Shown: positions 17,614-26,879, counted from the stretch's first letter. The stretch: 64,000 nucleotides of DNA from Roseiarcus sp963742305 (GCA_963742305.1 CAVULN010000053.1:124001-188000), one strand, 5' to 3'. The notes: a model not told the origin generated them from the letters alone. Made by a program: numbers and translations.

Positions 17614-18707
17614 AGCTTCACCACCTGTCCGGTCCGCATGCTCTCGTCGGCGGCGAACACGATGCGCAGCGAATTGATCGCGTCCTCGAGATGTTCGCTG
17701 AGGTCGACCTGCCCGCGGATCGCCTTGAGGAACAGACGCTGCTCGCGCTCGCACAAGTCCTGGTGGCCGGGCTCGTCGCGCGTCGATTCGATTTTATCCG
17801 CGCGCGCGAAGGAGCCGTCGGACTTGAGTGCGGAATAGTGGATGCGGAGCGCGTTCGTCCGGATATGGTTGTCATGGTCCGAGGATCTGACGCCCGCCCC
17901 GGCCTCTTCCTTGGAGACGATCGAGACGCAGCCCTTGGGCCCGATCATGTCCTTCACGAAGAAGGCGGTCTCGCTGATCATCGGGCCCCAGCCGCACTCA
18001 TACCAGCCGACCGAGCCATCGTCGAAAGTCAGATGCAGATGGCCGTAATTGACCGTCGTCGGCGCGATCTCGTCGGTGAGCCGGGTGCCGACCGCGTGCA
18101 CGGCGACCGGCTTCGCCCGCGTGACCTGGCACATGATATCCACGTAATGCACGCCGCAGTCGACGATCGGCGAGGTCGAGCGCATCAGGTTCTTGTGCAC
18201 CTGCCAGTGCGAGCCCGCCGATTGCTGGTTGAGGTTCATCCGCATGGCCAACGGCTTGCCGAGCGTGCGGCCGATCTCGACGAAGCGCGTCCAGGAAGGA
18301 TGAACGCGCAGGATGTAGCCGACGAGCAGGGCTTTCTTCGCCTTGCGCGCGGCGGCGACCACCTTTTCCGCCGCTTCGAGCGAGTCGGCGAGCGGCTTTT
18401 CGCAGAACACGTGCGCGCCGGCCGCCAGCGCCTCCAGCGCCATCGGCGCGTGGTGCTCGGTATAGGCGTTGATCGAGACCGCGTCGGGCTTGAGCGCCTG
18501 AAGGGCTTCCGTCAGGCCGTCGAAGCGCGGAACGCCGGGGAAGGCCGTGTCGAGATCGGCTCGCGCGGCGGCGTTGCGGGTGCACAGGCCCACGAGGTCG
18601 AAGCCGTCGATCGCCTGATAAGCGCGCGCATGGCTCATGCCCATCGTGCCGAGCCCGACGACCAGCACCCGCTGGGGCTGGCCGGACTGGCTGTTGGTCT
18701 CGCTCAA
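17610..18707 (-). CDS. Gfo/Idh/MocA family NAD(P)-dependent oxidoreductase
   Basis: About 365 residues. The N-terminal Rossmann fold shows VLVVGLGTMGMSHARAY, and the family EKP motif appears as HVFCEKPLADSLEAAEKV. The C-terminal domain contains DCGVHYVDIMCQV, with the catalytic-region Asp and His. Relatives oxidise sugars or polyols such as inositol. Its position beside the iol genes suggests a role with an inositol isomer or derived sugar, but that is inference. A TTG at 18707 has GGAGG six bases upstream; an ATG at 18719 lacks a ribosome site. Confidence 0.87.
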   Translation of the reverse strand: MSETNSQSGQPQRVLVVGLGTMGMSHARAYQAIDGFDLVGLCTRNAAARADLDTAFPGVPRFDGLTEALQALKPDAVSINAYTEHHAPMALEALAAGAHVFCEKPLADSLEAAEKVVAAARKAKKALLVGYILRVHPSWTRFVEIGRTLGKPLAMRMNLNQQSAGSHWQVHKNLMRSTSPIVDCGVHYVDIMCQVTRAKPVAVHAVGTRLTDEIAPTTVNYGHLHLTFDDGSVGWYECGWGPMISETAFFVKDMIGPKGCVSIVSKEEAGAGVRSSDHDNHIRTNALRIHYSALKSDGSFARADKIESTRDEPGHQDLCEREQRLFLKAIRGQVDLSEHLEDAINSLRIVFAADESMRTGQVVKL

Positions 18708-18821
18708 AACGCCCTCCATTGACCGGCTGGAAAGGCTATCTCGCTAAGCCTCCGGGCCCCGGCAGTCGAGTCCGCGCCGCGCGCCGATTGATCGGCATCA
18801 TTTTTGTGGCTACAGGAATGC

Positions 18822-19205
18822 GTGAGGATCGAGTTCTCCCTCACCAAAAGCGCGCGGAACGCCAAAGAGCGCGGACTGCCGTTCGAGCTTGTCGCGGAAT
18901 TGCATTGGGACGCGGCGCACGAAATTATGCCCGGCTTCATTGAAGCGATGGATGAATTCCGCCGCAAGCTCGGTCGTCCGAAAGCGACGGCGCCGAATGT
19001 TCGTATCGGGTTCCGTTTGGCGCCGGACGTCGTGGCGGCCATCAAGGCGAGCGGGCGCGGCTACAACGCCCGGGTCGAGCAGGCGTTGCGCGCCGCCGGG
19101 TACGGCGGCAAGGACAAGCGCGAATCGCCCAAGAGAGGCGCGGCGGCGAAAAAGCGCAGCCCAATAAAGAAGGCGAAGCCCGCCGCCGGCAAGCGACGGG
19201 CGTGA
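18822..19205 (+). CDS. BrnT-BrnA hybrid ORF (toxin N-terminus joined to antitoxin C-terminus)
   Basis: About 127 residues. The start, VRIEFSLTKSARNAKERGLP followed by LHWDAA, looks like the beginning of the BrnT RNase toxin. The middle is short, and from RRKLGRPKATAPNVRIGFRL through SGRGYNARVEQALRAAGYGG it matches the ribbon-helix-helix DNA-binding end of BrnA antitoxins. A lysine-rich tail follows (KKRSPIKKAKPAAGKRRA). Most of BrnT, including its catalytic part, and the BrnA N-terminus are absent. A deletion in a brnTA pair fusing the two ends in frame is the simplest reading. It could still bind DNA. A GTG start with AGGA upstream is chosen. Confidence 0.6.
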   Translation: MRIEFSLTKSARNAKERGLPFELVAELHWDAAHEIMPGFIEAMDEFRRKLGRPKATAPNVRIGFRLAPDVVAAIKASGRGYNARVEQALRAAGYGGKDKRESPKRGAAAKKRSPIKKAKPAAGKRRA

Positions 19206-19220
19206 GCCGCCACGGCGGGA

Positions 19221-20033
19221 TCAGGCGGCAGGCGGCGCCATCAGCCATTCGTGGGCGGGATCGTTGTGAAAGCGCCAGACGCGCTTCGGCCCCGCCATCA
19301 CGTTGAGATAGTAGAGATCGTAGCCGTGCGGCGCGGCGACGGGATGGTAGCCGCGCGGCACCAGCACGACGTCGCCGTCCTTGACCGTCAGCGTCTCGTC
19401 GAGCGAGCCGTCCTCGGTGTAGACGCGCTGGAAGGCGAAGCCCTGGGCGGGCTTCAGCCGGTGATAATAGGTCTCCTCGAGACAGGATTCATCCGGCAGC
19501 GCGTCGCGGTCGTGCTTGTGCGGCGGATAGCTCGACCAATGGCCGCCGGGCGTGATGACTTCGACCACCAGCACGCTCTCGGCCTCCGCGTCCTCCGGCA
19601 GGACGTTGCGAACATGGCGCGCGTTCGTGGCCGACCCGCGGGTGAGCGTCCCGACGTCGCCGGGCTTGATGACGCGCGCCTTGAACTTGCCCGTAGCGGG
19701 CGCCGAGCAGAGCGCGAGTTGGCAATCCGTGGCCGCCTCGATGGTCGCCGTGCTGCGAGGCGGCAGATAGACCGACCACGGAAGCCCATCGAACACATTG
19801 GCGCGCTCGCCGATCGGTCCGGAATCGAAGCCGTCGGCTCTCACCTGCGCTTTGCCCGAGAGGATGACGATGCAGACCTCCTCGCCGCCGGTGTCGAGGG
19901 TGGACTTCGCGCCTTGCTTCAGCGTCCGCGTCTCGAAGCCGACATAGCGCCAGCCGGCGCTCCTGGGCGTGATGCGATGGCCGACGCCGTCGGCGCCGTG
20001 GCTGGCATGAACGAGCAGTTTCGATTGCGCCAC
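19221..20033 (-). CDS. iolB: 5-deoxy-glucuronate isomerase
   Basis: A 270-residue IolB of normal length. It isomerises 5-deoxy-D-glucuronate to 5-dehydro-2-deoxy-D-gluconate in myo-inositol degradation. Visible family features are the bicupin fold, GEEVCIVILSGKAQV in the first half, and the metal-binding region GGHWSSYPPHKHDRD with the ESCLEETYYHRLKPAQGF block that follows. The GTG start at 20033 has a GAGG site eight bases upstream. It is the last gene in the minus-strand iol run. Confidence 0.95.
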   Translation of the reverse strand: MAQSKLLVHASHGADGVGHRITPRSAGWRYVGFETRTLKQGAKSTLDTGGEEVCIVILSGKAQVRADGFDSGPIGERANVFDGLPWSVYLPPRSTATIEAATDCQLALCSAPATGKFKARVIKPGDVGTLTRGSATNARHVRNVLPEDAEAESVLVVEVITPGGHWSSYPPHKHDRDALPDESCLEETYYHRLKPAQGFAFQRVYTEDGSLDETLTVKDGDVVLVPRGYHPVAAPHGYDLYYLNVMAGPKRVWRFHNDPAHEWLMAPPAA

Positions 20034-20050
20034 GATATGAACCTCCCAGA

Positions 20051-20088
20051 TCCCTCACCCCCGACCCCCTTTCTCAAGGGAGAGGGAA
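20051..20088. repeat. Dispersed-repeat-like sequence at the iolE 3' end
   Basis: CCCTCACCCCCGACCCCC followed by TTTCTCAAGGGAGAGGG resembles a sequence dispersed in many proteobacterial genomes. It spans the iolB-iolE gap and supplies the last residues and stop codon of iolE. Confidence 0.45.
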
Positions 20089-20985
20089 GGCCAAGCCCGC
20101 TTCCTTCAGCGCGGCGCGGACGTGCGCGACGCCCTTCCTGGCGTACGGCAGCGCGGGCGCTTTCTTCGGGTCCTGCTCGGCCTCGAGCACGACCCAGCCG
20201 GAATAGCCCTTAAGCTCATCGAACACCGCGGCATAGTCGATCGAGCCGTCGCCGGGCACGGTATAGACCCCGAGCTCCTTGCCTTGGCCCAGGATCGAAT
20301 CGAGGAAGCTCCAGTCGCCGGCGTTGGATTGGCGCATGGTCGCCTCGCGCACATCCTTGCAATGGACATGGCCGATGCGCGGACGATAGGCGCGCGCGAG
20401 CCCCGCCGGATCGGCGCCGCCCCAGCGCGCATGGCCGGTGTCGAGCAGCAGATGCACGGGGGCCTTGGTGTGGGCCATGAGCGCGTCGATGTCGCGCTCC
20501 GACTGGACGATCGTGCCCATGTGGTGATGATAGCAGAGCTTGAGCCCCTCGTCGGCGAGCCGCTCGGCGAATTCGGTCAGTTTCGCGCCATATGCGGGCC
20601 AGTCGGCTTTATGCAGACGCGGGCGCTCGGAGAGAGGTTTTGACCGGTCGCCGTGGATGGCGTTCGAGGTTTCGGCGACAATGACGACGCCGGCGCCGGC
20701 GCCCCGGGTCATGGCTATATGCGCTTTCGCCGCCTTGAACTCCTCGCGCGCCGAGCGCTTGAGCAATTCGGTCGAATACCAGCCGCCGACGAAGACGAGG
20801 CCGAACTGGCCAAGCGTGTCCTTCAGCGCCGCGCCGTCGCTGGGCATCTTGTGGCCCTTCTCCATGCCCACAACGCCTGCCTCCTTCGCCTCGGCGAGGC
20901 AGGTTTCGAGCGGCGTCGAGCCGCCGATCTCCTGAAGGTCGTCGTTGCTCCAGCCGATCGGGTTGGCGCCGATGCGAATGGTCAT
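20074..20985 (-). CDS. iolE: myo-Inosose-2 dehydratase
   Basis: A 303-residue TIM-barrel dehydratase converting 2-keto-myo-inositol to 3D-trihydroxycyclohexane-1,2-dione. Family marks are RIGANPIGWSNDDLQEIGG at the N-terminus, KLCYHHHMGTIVQSERDID, LLLDTGHARWGGADP, and IGHVHCKDVR with metal-binding residues. It lies three bases after iolD in the same operon. The last residues (FPLP) come from a repeat-like sequence that seems to have replaced the original 3' end. The rest is intact, so function is expected. Confidence 0.95.
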   Translation of the reverse strand: MTIRIGANPIGWSNDDLQEIGGSTPLETCLAEAKEAGVVGMEKGHKMPSDGAALKDTLGQFGLVFVGGWYSTELLKRSAREEFKAAKAHIAMTRGAGAGVVIVAETSNAIHGDRSKPLSERPRLHKADWPAYGAKLTEFAERLADEGLKLCYHHHMGTIVQSERDIDALMAHTKAPVHLLLDTGHARWGGADPAGLARAYRPRIGHVHCKDVREATMRQSNAGDWSFLDSILGQGKELGVYTVPGDGSIDYAAVFDELKGYSGWVVLEAEQDPKKAPALPYARKGVAHVRAALKEAGLAFPLP

Positions 20986-20988
20986 GGG

Positions 20989-22836
20989 TTAGTCTCCGAC
21001 CCGCTGCAGCTTCCTGGCCTCCTCATAGCCGCGGCGGGCCGCGTCGACCTCCTTCCGCTCCGAGACCGCCGGAACGGGGACCTCCCACCAGAAGCCGCCG
21101 GCGTCGGTCGATCCGGCGGGATCGGTCTCGATGACGATCGCCTGGGTCGATTTGGCCGCGCGCGCACTCCGGAAGGCGCCTTCGAGCTCGGCGATCGACT
21201 TGACCCGCACGGCTTCCGCCCCGAGCGAGCGCGCGTGGGCGGCGAAGTCGATGTCCGGCAGCGCTTCGTGGCGCGCGTCGCGCAGGAGATTGTTGAACGG
21301 GGCGCCGCCGGTCGCCTGTTGCAGCCGGTTGATGCAGCCGAAGCCGCGATTGTCGTTGACGACGATGATGAGCTTTTGGCCAAGCATCACGGAGGTCGCG
21401 ATCTCCGAATTCATCATCAGATACGAGCCGTCGCCGACCACCACGATCACTTCGCGGTCGGGCAGCGCCATCTTGACGCCGATTCCGCCGGCGATCTCGT
21501 AGCCCATGCACGAATAGCCGTATTCGAGGTGGTAGCCAAGCGGCGCGCCCGCCCGCCACAGCTTGTGCAATTCGCCCGGCAGTCCGCCGGCGGCGCAGAC
21601 AATGACATCCGACTTCTCGCCTGCGCGCATCAGCGCCCCGAGCACCTGGGCGTCAGTCGGCGCCGGCGCGTTGGTCGGCGCGGTATAGCGAGCGGCGGTC
21701 GGTTCCCATTCGGCCTTGGCCTTCGCGGCCGCCTCGCCCCATGCGTGCGGCGCCTTCCAGGCGCCGAGCTTCGCGTCGAGCGCGTCGAGCGCTGTCCTTG
21801 CGTCGCCGACGACGGACAGCGCGCGATGTTTCATCGCGTCGAACGGCTGCACGTTGACGCTGATCAGCCGCCGCTCGGGATTCTTGAACAAAGCCCAGGA
21901 CCCGGTGGTGAAGTCAGCGAATCGCGTGCCCACGCCAAGGATCACATCCGCTTCAGCGGCGAGCGCGTCGGCCGCGCCGGTCCCGGTGACGCCGACCGCA
22001 CCCAGGCTGAGCGCATGATCGGCCGGCGTCGCGGACTTGCCCGCCTGCGTCTCCGCGACCGGAATCCCTCGCTTCTCGCAGAAGCCGATCAGTTCACGCT
22101 CCGCCTCGGAATAAAGGACGCCGCCGCCCGAGACCACGAACGGCTTCTTCGCCTTCTTCAAGACCGCGGCCGCTTCGTCGATCTCGAGCGGGTCGGGGAC
22201 GGCGCGGCGCATTCGATGCACGCGCTCGTCGAAGAAGCTTGCGGGATAGTCATAAGCCTCGGTCTGCACGTCCTGGCAGAAGGCCAGCGTCACCGGCCCG
22301 CACTCGGCCGGATCGATCAGGACCGCGACCGCGCGGGCCAGGGCCGGCACGATCTGCTCCGGGCGCGCGATGCGGTCGAAATAGCGCGACACGGGCTTGA
22401 AGCAATCGTTGGCGCTCACCGTTCCGTCGCTGAAGTCCTCGACCTGTTGCAGGACAGGATCGGGCTTGCGGCTCGCGAACACATCGCCCGGAATGAGGAG
22501 CACCGGCAGGCGGTTCACATGCGCGACCGCGGCGGCGGTGACCATGTTGGTCGCGCCGGGGCCGATCGAGCTGGTGCAGGCCATCATCCGCCTCCTGCGC
22601 GAGGCCTTGGCGAAGGCGATCGCGGCAAGCGCCATCGCCTGTTCATTGTGGGCGCGATAGGTCGGGAGCTGCTCGCGCGAGGCGAAAAGCGCTTCGCCCA
22701 TGCCCGCCACGTTGCCATGGCCGAAGATCGCGAACACGCCCTCGAATAGGCGCTGCCTGCGCCCATCGATTTCGACCCGCTGGGCCGCGAGGAAGCGAAC
22801 CATCGCCTGGGCGGCGGTCAACCGGATTGTCGTCAT
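20989..22836 (-). CDS. iolD: 3D-(3,5/4)-trihydroxycyclohexane-1,2-dione acylhydrolase
   Basis: A 615-residue thiamine-diphosphate enzyme that opens the ring of the IolE product to give 5-deoxyglucuronate. The N-terminal domain has the catalytic-glutamate region (FAIFGHGNVAGMGEAL), the middle domain has VILGVGTRFADF, and the C-terminal ThDP-binding motif runs VVGDGSYLMMNSEI to VNDNRG (GDG...NDN). Its ATG overlaps the iolC stop by four bases, and iolE follows after three bases. This supports tight operon organisation. Confidence 0.96.
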   Translation of the reverse strand: MTTIRLTAAQAMVRFLAAQRVEIDGRRQRLFEGVFAIFGHGNVAGMGEALFASREQLPTYRAHNEQAMALAAIAFAKASRRRRMMACTSSIGPGATNMVTAAAVAHVNRLPVLLIPGDVFASRKPDPVLQQVEDFSDGTVSANDCFKPVSRYFDRIARPEQIVPALARAVAVLIDPAECGPVTLAFCQDVQTEAYDYPASFFDERVHRMRRAVPDPLEIDEAAAVLKKAKKPFVVSGGGVLYSEAERELIGFCEKRGIPVAETQAGKSATPADHALSLGAVGVTGTGAADALAAEADVILGVGTRFADFTTGSWALFKNPERRLISVNVQPFDAMKHRALSVVGDARTALDALDAKLGAWKAPHAWGEAAAKAKAEWEPTAARYTAPTNAPAPTDAQVLGALMRAGEKSDVIVCAAGGLPGELHKLWRAGAPLGYHLEYGYSCMGYEIAGGIGVKMALPDREVIVVVGDGSYLMMNSEIATSVMLGQKLIIVVNDNRGFGCINRLQQATGGAPFNNLLRDARHEALPDIDFAAHARSLGAEAVRVKSIAELEGAFRSARAAKSTQAIVIETDPAGSTDAGGFWWEVPVPAVSERKEVDAARRGYEEARKLQRVGD

Positions 22837-24852
22837 GGCGCGTGACCTCCCGTTTCATTCGTTGGTCGTGGGGAAGCAGCGTTCCGGCCGCCGCCCGCAT
22901 CATTCGTCGCGTGCCCAGAAGCCCGCCACAGATCGCCGAGACGCGCAAACGTTCCGGCCATACGCTCGGTCGCCTCGCGATCGTCGATGCGGCCGGCGAA
23001 CCACTCGGCGGCCGGTTCGGCGAAGATCGTGCGCCCGACCGCGAAGCCTTTGACCAGGCTGCAGTCGCGCGCCAGCGCGAAGGCTTGCGCCAGATCCGTT
23101 TCCGGCGCCTCGAGGCCAAGCAGCATGATTCCACGGCAATGCGGGTCGCTGGCGTTCACCTCGTGGGCGATGTTGTCCCATGCGGCCTTGCTGGTCTGGC
23201 CTTCCAGTTTCCACCAGTCGGGCCCGATCCCGATCTCATAGAGCCGCGCAAGGACGCTGGCGACCGTGCGATCGTCGACCGGTCCGTGCTTGCTCGCGAT
23301 GATCTCGATCAGGAGCTCGCGCTCGAGCTTGCGCGCGGCGTCGTGGAGGCGGAGGAGCTCACGCTCCTGTCGAGCCTTCATGTCCGCGGGATCGTCGGGG
23401 TGATAGAAACACAGGCACTTGATGGTGTGCGCGGCCGGCCATTCGATGAGCTTGACGCCGAGCGAGCCGCCGAATTCGAATTCGAGCGGGCGGGAGCCGG
23501 GCGCCTCGACCGGCCGGCCGATCCAGAAGCCGTGATCGACGGCGCGGAACAACGCCTCGCGCCCGTACCTGCCGTCGAGCAGCATGCCATAGCCGGGCTG
23601 GCCCGCCGCGACCCTGGCCGCCGCCTCGACCGCGAGCAGCTTGAAGTCGCTGATGCGCTCGCGCGGCGCGTGGGCCGCGTCGGCGATCGTTTCGAGTTGG
23701 GCGCGATGGTCGATGGCGAGCGCCATGATCGTGGGCTGCTCGGCCCGGCGCGTGGTCGCCCAGTGGATGTGATTGAGCGCCTCATCGCGGCGCAAAGCCC
23801 GATGGGGCGAGCCAACTTCGAGGAACCGACTGAGTTCGGCCCAAGTCGGATATTCGGCCGAGCAGAGGAGACGCGAGACCGCGAACGCCCCGTTGGCGTT
23901 GGCGTAGGCGCAGCAGGTCGTGAGCGGCTCGTCGCGCAGCCACCCGCGGAGGAAGCCGGACATGAAGGCGTCGCCGGCGCCGAGCACGTTGTAGACTTCG
24001 ACCGGGAAGCCCGGACCCTTGACGCCGTCTTCGAGCGAATCGGGGATCGCGCCTGGAAAGACGACGCAGCCCATCGGCCCGCGCTTGAGCACCAGCGTCG
24101 CCAAAGGGCGTTCGGAAGAACGCCCTTCTGGCGACGGGCTCTGGCTCAGCGCGCGCACGGCCTTGAGCGCGGCGAGCGGATCGTCCGCTCCGCCGGCGAT
24201 CATCATCTCTTCCTCGGTGCCGACGATGAGATCGCATTGCGGCAGGATGGCGCTCAGAACTCTTCGTGACGTCGTTCGACTTGATGTAGCGTTCCTCGCC
24301 TGCGCCATGCCCGGCGAGCCCCCATAGGTTGGGGCGGTAGTCGATGTCGAACACGATCCTGCGTCCGGCGGCGCGGGCGATGCGCATCGCCTTGAGCTGC
24401 GCGGCCGCGGTGTTGGCCCGCGCGAAATGGGTGCCGCTCACCAGGATCGCCCTCGCGCTTTCGACATAGGCCGGGTCGATGTCCCCCTCGTCGAGCGCGC
24501 TGTCGGCGCAATTGTCGCGATAGAAGATGAGCGGGAATGTCTTTTCGTCGCGGATGCCGAGCAGGACGAGCGAGGTGAGCCGGACCGGATCGGTGCGGAT
24601 GCCGGCGACGTCGACGCCTTCGCGCGCGCATTGCTCGCGGATGAAGCGGCCCATGTGCTCGTCGCCGACCCGGGTGATGAGGCCGCTCTTCAGGCCGAGC
24701 CGGGCGGTGCCGATGGCGATGTTGGTCGGGCAGCCGCCGACCGCCTTGGAGAACGTCGCCATGTCCTCCAGGCGCCCGCCGACCTGCTGGCCATAGAGGT
24801 CGACCGACGAGCGCCCGATGGTGATGACGTCGAGGCGCGGTGCGGGCGCCAT
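22833..24852 (-). pseudogene. iolC: 5-dehydro-2-deoxygluconokinase fused to DUF2090 aldolase domain, one-base frameshift
   Basis: The first part is a PfkB-family kinase (DVITIGRSSVDLYGQQVGGR, VGGCPTNIAIGTARLG, FDIDYRPNLWG). The second contains the rest of the kinase (CDLIVGTEEEMMIAGG, YNVLGAGDAFMSGFLRG with the catalytic Asp) and a C-terminal DUF2090 aldolase-like domain (MALAIDHRAQLE onward). The fusion is usual in alphaproteobacteria and covers phosphorylation and cleavage of 5-dehydro-2-deoxygluconate. One extra base near 24261 shifts the frame between VTK and VLSAIL; removing it restores the family sequence. Since everything else is intact, a sequencing error is as likely as true loss. 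A palindromic element lies in the kinase part. Confidence 0.85.
24096..24136. repeat. Palindromic element inside iolC
   Basis: Arms CGTCGCCA-AA-GGGCGTTC pair with the following GAACGCCC-TT-C-TGGCGACG around a GGAA loop; only one base is unpaired. The element lies in frame in the kinase domain and codes for a Ser/Pro/Arg-rich insert (around SPSPEGRSSERPLATL). It resembles protein-coding palindromic elements of alphaproteobacteria. Confidence 0.7.
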
Positions 24853-24864
24853 GAGCTCATGTCC

Positions 24865-25716
24865 TCAAGGTTCGAGCGGCGGGTCGCTCGCGCCGACGAC
24901 GGTCTGGTCGAAGTCGATGTTCGCGCCCGTCATGAGGCCCAACTCCTCCGAGCACAGATAGGCGCAGGCGCGCGCGACTTCCTTAGGGTCGATCAAGCGA
25001 CCGAAAGGCCTTGCCTTGACCACGTCGTCGAGCCACCCGTCCCTGGCGCCGTGGTAGGTCTTCTGGATACGGTCCTCGCCTGGGGTCGACATCCAGCCGA
25101 TGTTGAGCCCGTTCACGCGGATCCGGAACTTGAGCAGCGAATGGGCGACATTGCGGGTCAATGTCGCGAGCGCGCCCTTGGAGGCGCAGTAAGCGATGTT
25201 GAACGGCTGTCCGCCATGGGCCGACATCGACTGGATGTTAACGATCGAGCCCGCGATCTTCCGCCGGCGCATGACACGCACGCTCTCCTGAATGAGAAAG
25301 AACGGCCCGCGCACGTTGACGTCGAAGATCTCGTTGTAGCGCTCCTCGGTGGTGTCGAAAATATCGCCGCGGTCGGTGAGCGCCGCGGCGTTGACGAGCG
25401 CGTCGACGCGGCCGAACCGCTCCTCCGCCTTCGCCACCACCTTGCGGCAGTCGGCGATCTTGGCGAGATCCGCCTTGACGAAGACCGTCGGACAGCCCGT
25501 CGCGGAAATGTCGCTTGCGACCCGCTCGCCCCGCTCCGCGTTGCGGCCGCAAATCACGAGTCCGGCCGCGCCGCGCTCCGCGAACAGCCGCGCGATCGCT
25601 TCGCCGAGCCCCTGCGTGCCGCCGGTTATGACCGCGATCTTGCCGTCCAGATTCGCCGGTCCGCGATAGGGCCGGCGCGGGCTCTCACGAGGCTTGGGCG
25701 CGGATTTGGCAGCCAT
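24865..25716 (-). CDS. SDR family oxidoreductase of the inositol cluster
   Basis: About 283 residues, a classical short-chain dehydrogenase. It shows the cofactor motif ITGGTQGLGEAIARLFAERG, the NAAAL strand (NAG-type), the catalytic Ser in IVNIQSMSAHGG and YCASKGALATLTRN with catalytic Tyr and Lys. It is first in the minus-strand iol run, 12 bases before iolC, and faces iolG across a short divergent promoter. It probably oxidises a polyol or inositol-derived ketose. A longer frame reaches 25800, but the ATG at 25716 has GGAGA nine bases upstream. Confidence 0.9.
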   Translation of the reverse strand: MAAKSAPKPRESPRRPYRGPANLDGKIAVITGGTQGLGEAIARLFAERGAAGLVICGRNAERGERVASDISATGCPTVFVKADLAKIADCRKVVAKAEERFGRVDALVNAAALTDRGDIFDTTEERYNEIFDVNVRGPFFLIQESVRVMRRRKIAGSIVNIQSMSAHGGQPFNIAYCASKGALATLTRNVAHSLLKFRIRVNGLNIGWMSTPGEDRIQKTYHGARDGWLDDVVKARPFGRLIDPKEVARACAYLCSEELGLMTGANIDFDQTVVGASDPPLEP

Positions 25717-25823
25717 CGGCGTTGTCTCCAAGAGGCTCGCGCGCCGCTCTGGCGGAGCGTCGTCGCCCGGCGCTCCGCGCCGCCGATGTGAATGAAACAA
25801 AAATTCTATTCCTTAGTCAATAT

Positions 25824-25871
25824 GGAACGTATATTCTTTTTTGGATGGCGCGATGAACCGGTCAACGGTTC
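25824..25871. promoter_or_regulatory. Divergent iol promoter with two candidate operators
   Basis: GGAA-N6-TTCT at 25824-25837 resembles the GGAA-N6-TTCC motif I recall for the RpiR-type regulator IolR of rhizobia. A separate inverted repeat GAACCG-N5-CGGTTC lies at 25855-25871, just before the iolG ribosome site. Both are within the 170 bases between the SDR and iolG starts. Confidence 0.4.
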
Positions 25872-25886
25872 AGGAAGGAGGAGCGC

Positions 25887-26879
25887 ATGCGATTTGGGAT
25901 CATAGGCGCGGGCCGGATCGGCAAGATCCACGGCGGCAATGTCGCCGCCCGTCCCGACAGCGAGGTCGCCTTCGTCGCCGACGCCGACCCGGCGGCGGCG
26001 GCCGCCCTGGCCAAATCCACCGGCGGGAAGGTCGCCGATATCGACGCGATCCTGGCCGCCAAGGACCTCGACGCCGTCGCCATCTGTTCGCCGACCGACA
26101 CCCACGCCGATCTCATCGAGCGCGCCGCCCGCGCCGGCAAGGCGATCTTTTGCGAAAAGCCCATCCATCTTGATGTCGACCGCGTGCGCGCCTGTCTCGC
26201 GGTCGTCAAGCAGACCGGCGCGACCCTGATGGTCGGCTTCAACCGCCGATTCGACCCCAATTTCGCAAACCTGCGCAAACGGATCGCGGAAGGCGCGATC
26301 GGCGCGCTCGAAATCGTCTCGATCACCTCCCGCGATCCGGGCCCGCCGCCCCTCTCCTATATCGCCCGCTCGGGGGGCCTCTTCCGCGACATGATGATCC
26401 ACGATTTCGACATGGCCCGGTTCGTCCTCGGCGAGGAGCCGGTTGCGGTCAGCGCCATGGGCGCGGCGCTGGTCGACAAGGCGATCGGGGAAGCGGGCGA
26501 CATCGACACCGCGGCCGTCGTCATGGAGACGGCGTCCGGCAAGGTGGCGCAGATCTCCAATTCGCGCCGTGCGACTTATGGCTACGACCAGCGGGTCGAG
26601 GCGCATGGCGCGAACGGCATGCTGTCGGCTGCGAATGTGCGCGAGACCACCGTCGAATGGGCCGGCGCGCACGGTTTCACCAGCGACAAGGCGCTCAACT
26701 TCTTCCTCGAGCGCTACGAAGGCGCCTATCGCAACGAACTCGACGCCTTCATCGGAGCGGTGAAGGCTGGAAACAAGCCTCGGCCGGACGGCGAGGACGG
26801 TCTCAAGGCGCTCATGCTCGCTGACGCGGCCTACCGGTCCTGGAAGACCAAACAGAGGGTCGCTGTTGGTTTTGGTTAA
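25887..26879 (+). CDS. iolG: myo-Inositol 2-dehydrogenase
   Basis: A 330-residue Gfo/Idh/MocA enzyme that oxidises myo-inositol to 2-keto-myo-inositol with NAD+, the first step of the pathway. It has the N-terminal Rossmann motif GIIGAGRIGKIHGGNVA, the EKP motif in IFCEKPIHLDVDR, VGFNRRFDPNF, and GGLFRDMMIHDFDMARFVLG with the conserved Asp and His. A strong AGGAAGGAGG ribosome site precedes the ATG. It is divergent from the SDR-iolC-iolD-iolE-iolB run and probably co-regulated. Confidence 0.95.
   Translation: MRFGIIGAGRIGKIHGGNVAARPDSEVAFVADADPAAAAALAKSTGGKVADIDAILAAKDLDAVAICSPTDTHADLIERAARAGKAIFCEKPIHLDVDRVRACLAVVKQTGATLMVGFNRRFDPNFANLRKRIAEGAIGALEIVSITSRDPGPPPLSYIARSGGLFRDMMIHDFDMARFVLGEEPVAVSAMGAALVDKAIGEAGDIDTAAVVMETASGKVAQISNSRRATYGYDQRVEAHGANGMLSAANVRETTVEWAGAHGFTSDKALNFFLERYEGAYRNELDAFIGAVKAGNKPRPDGEDGLKALMLADAAYRSWKTKQRVAVGFG

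Noticed and set aside
20653..22749. Long plus-strand open frame (698 codons) opposite iolD
   Set aside because: A high-GC shadow of iolD; composition is Arg/Ala/Asp-rich without recognisable motifs.
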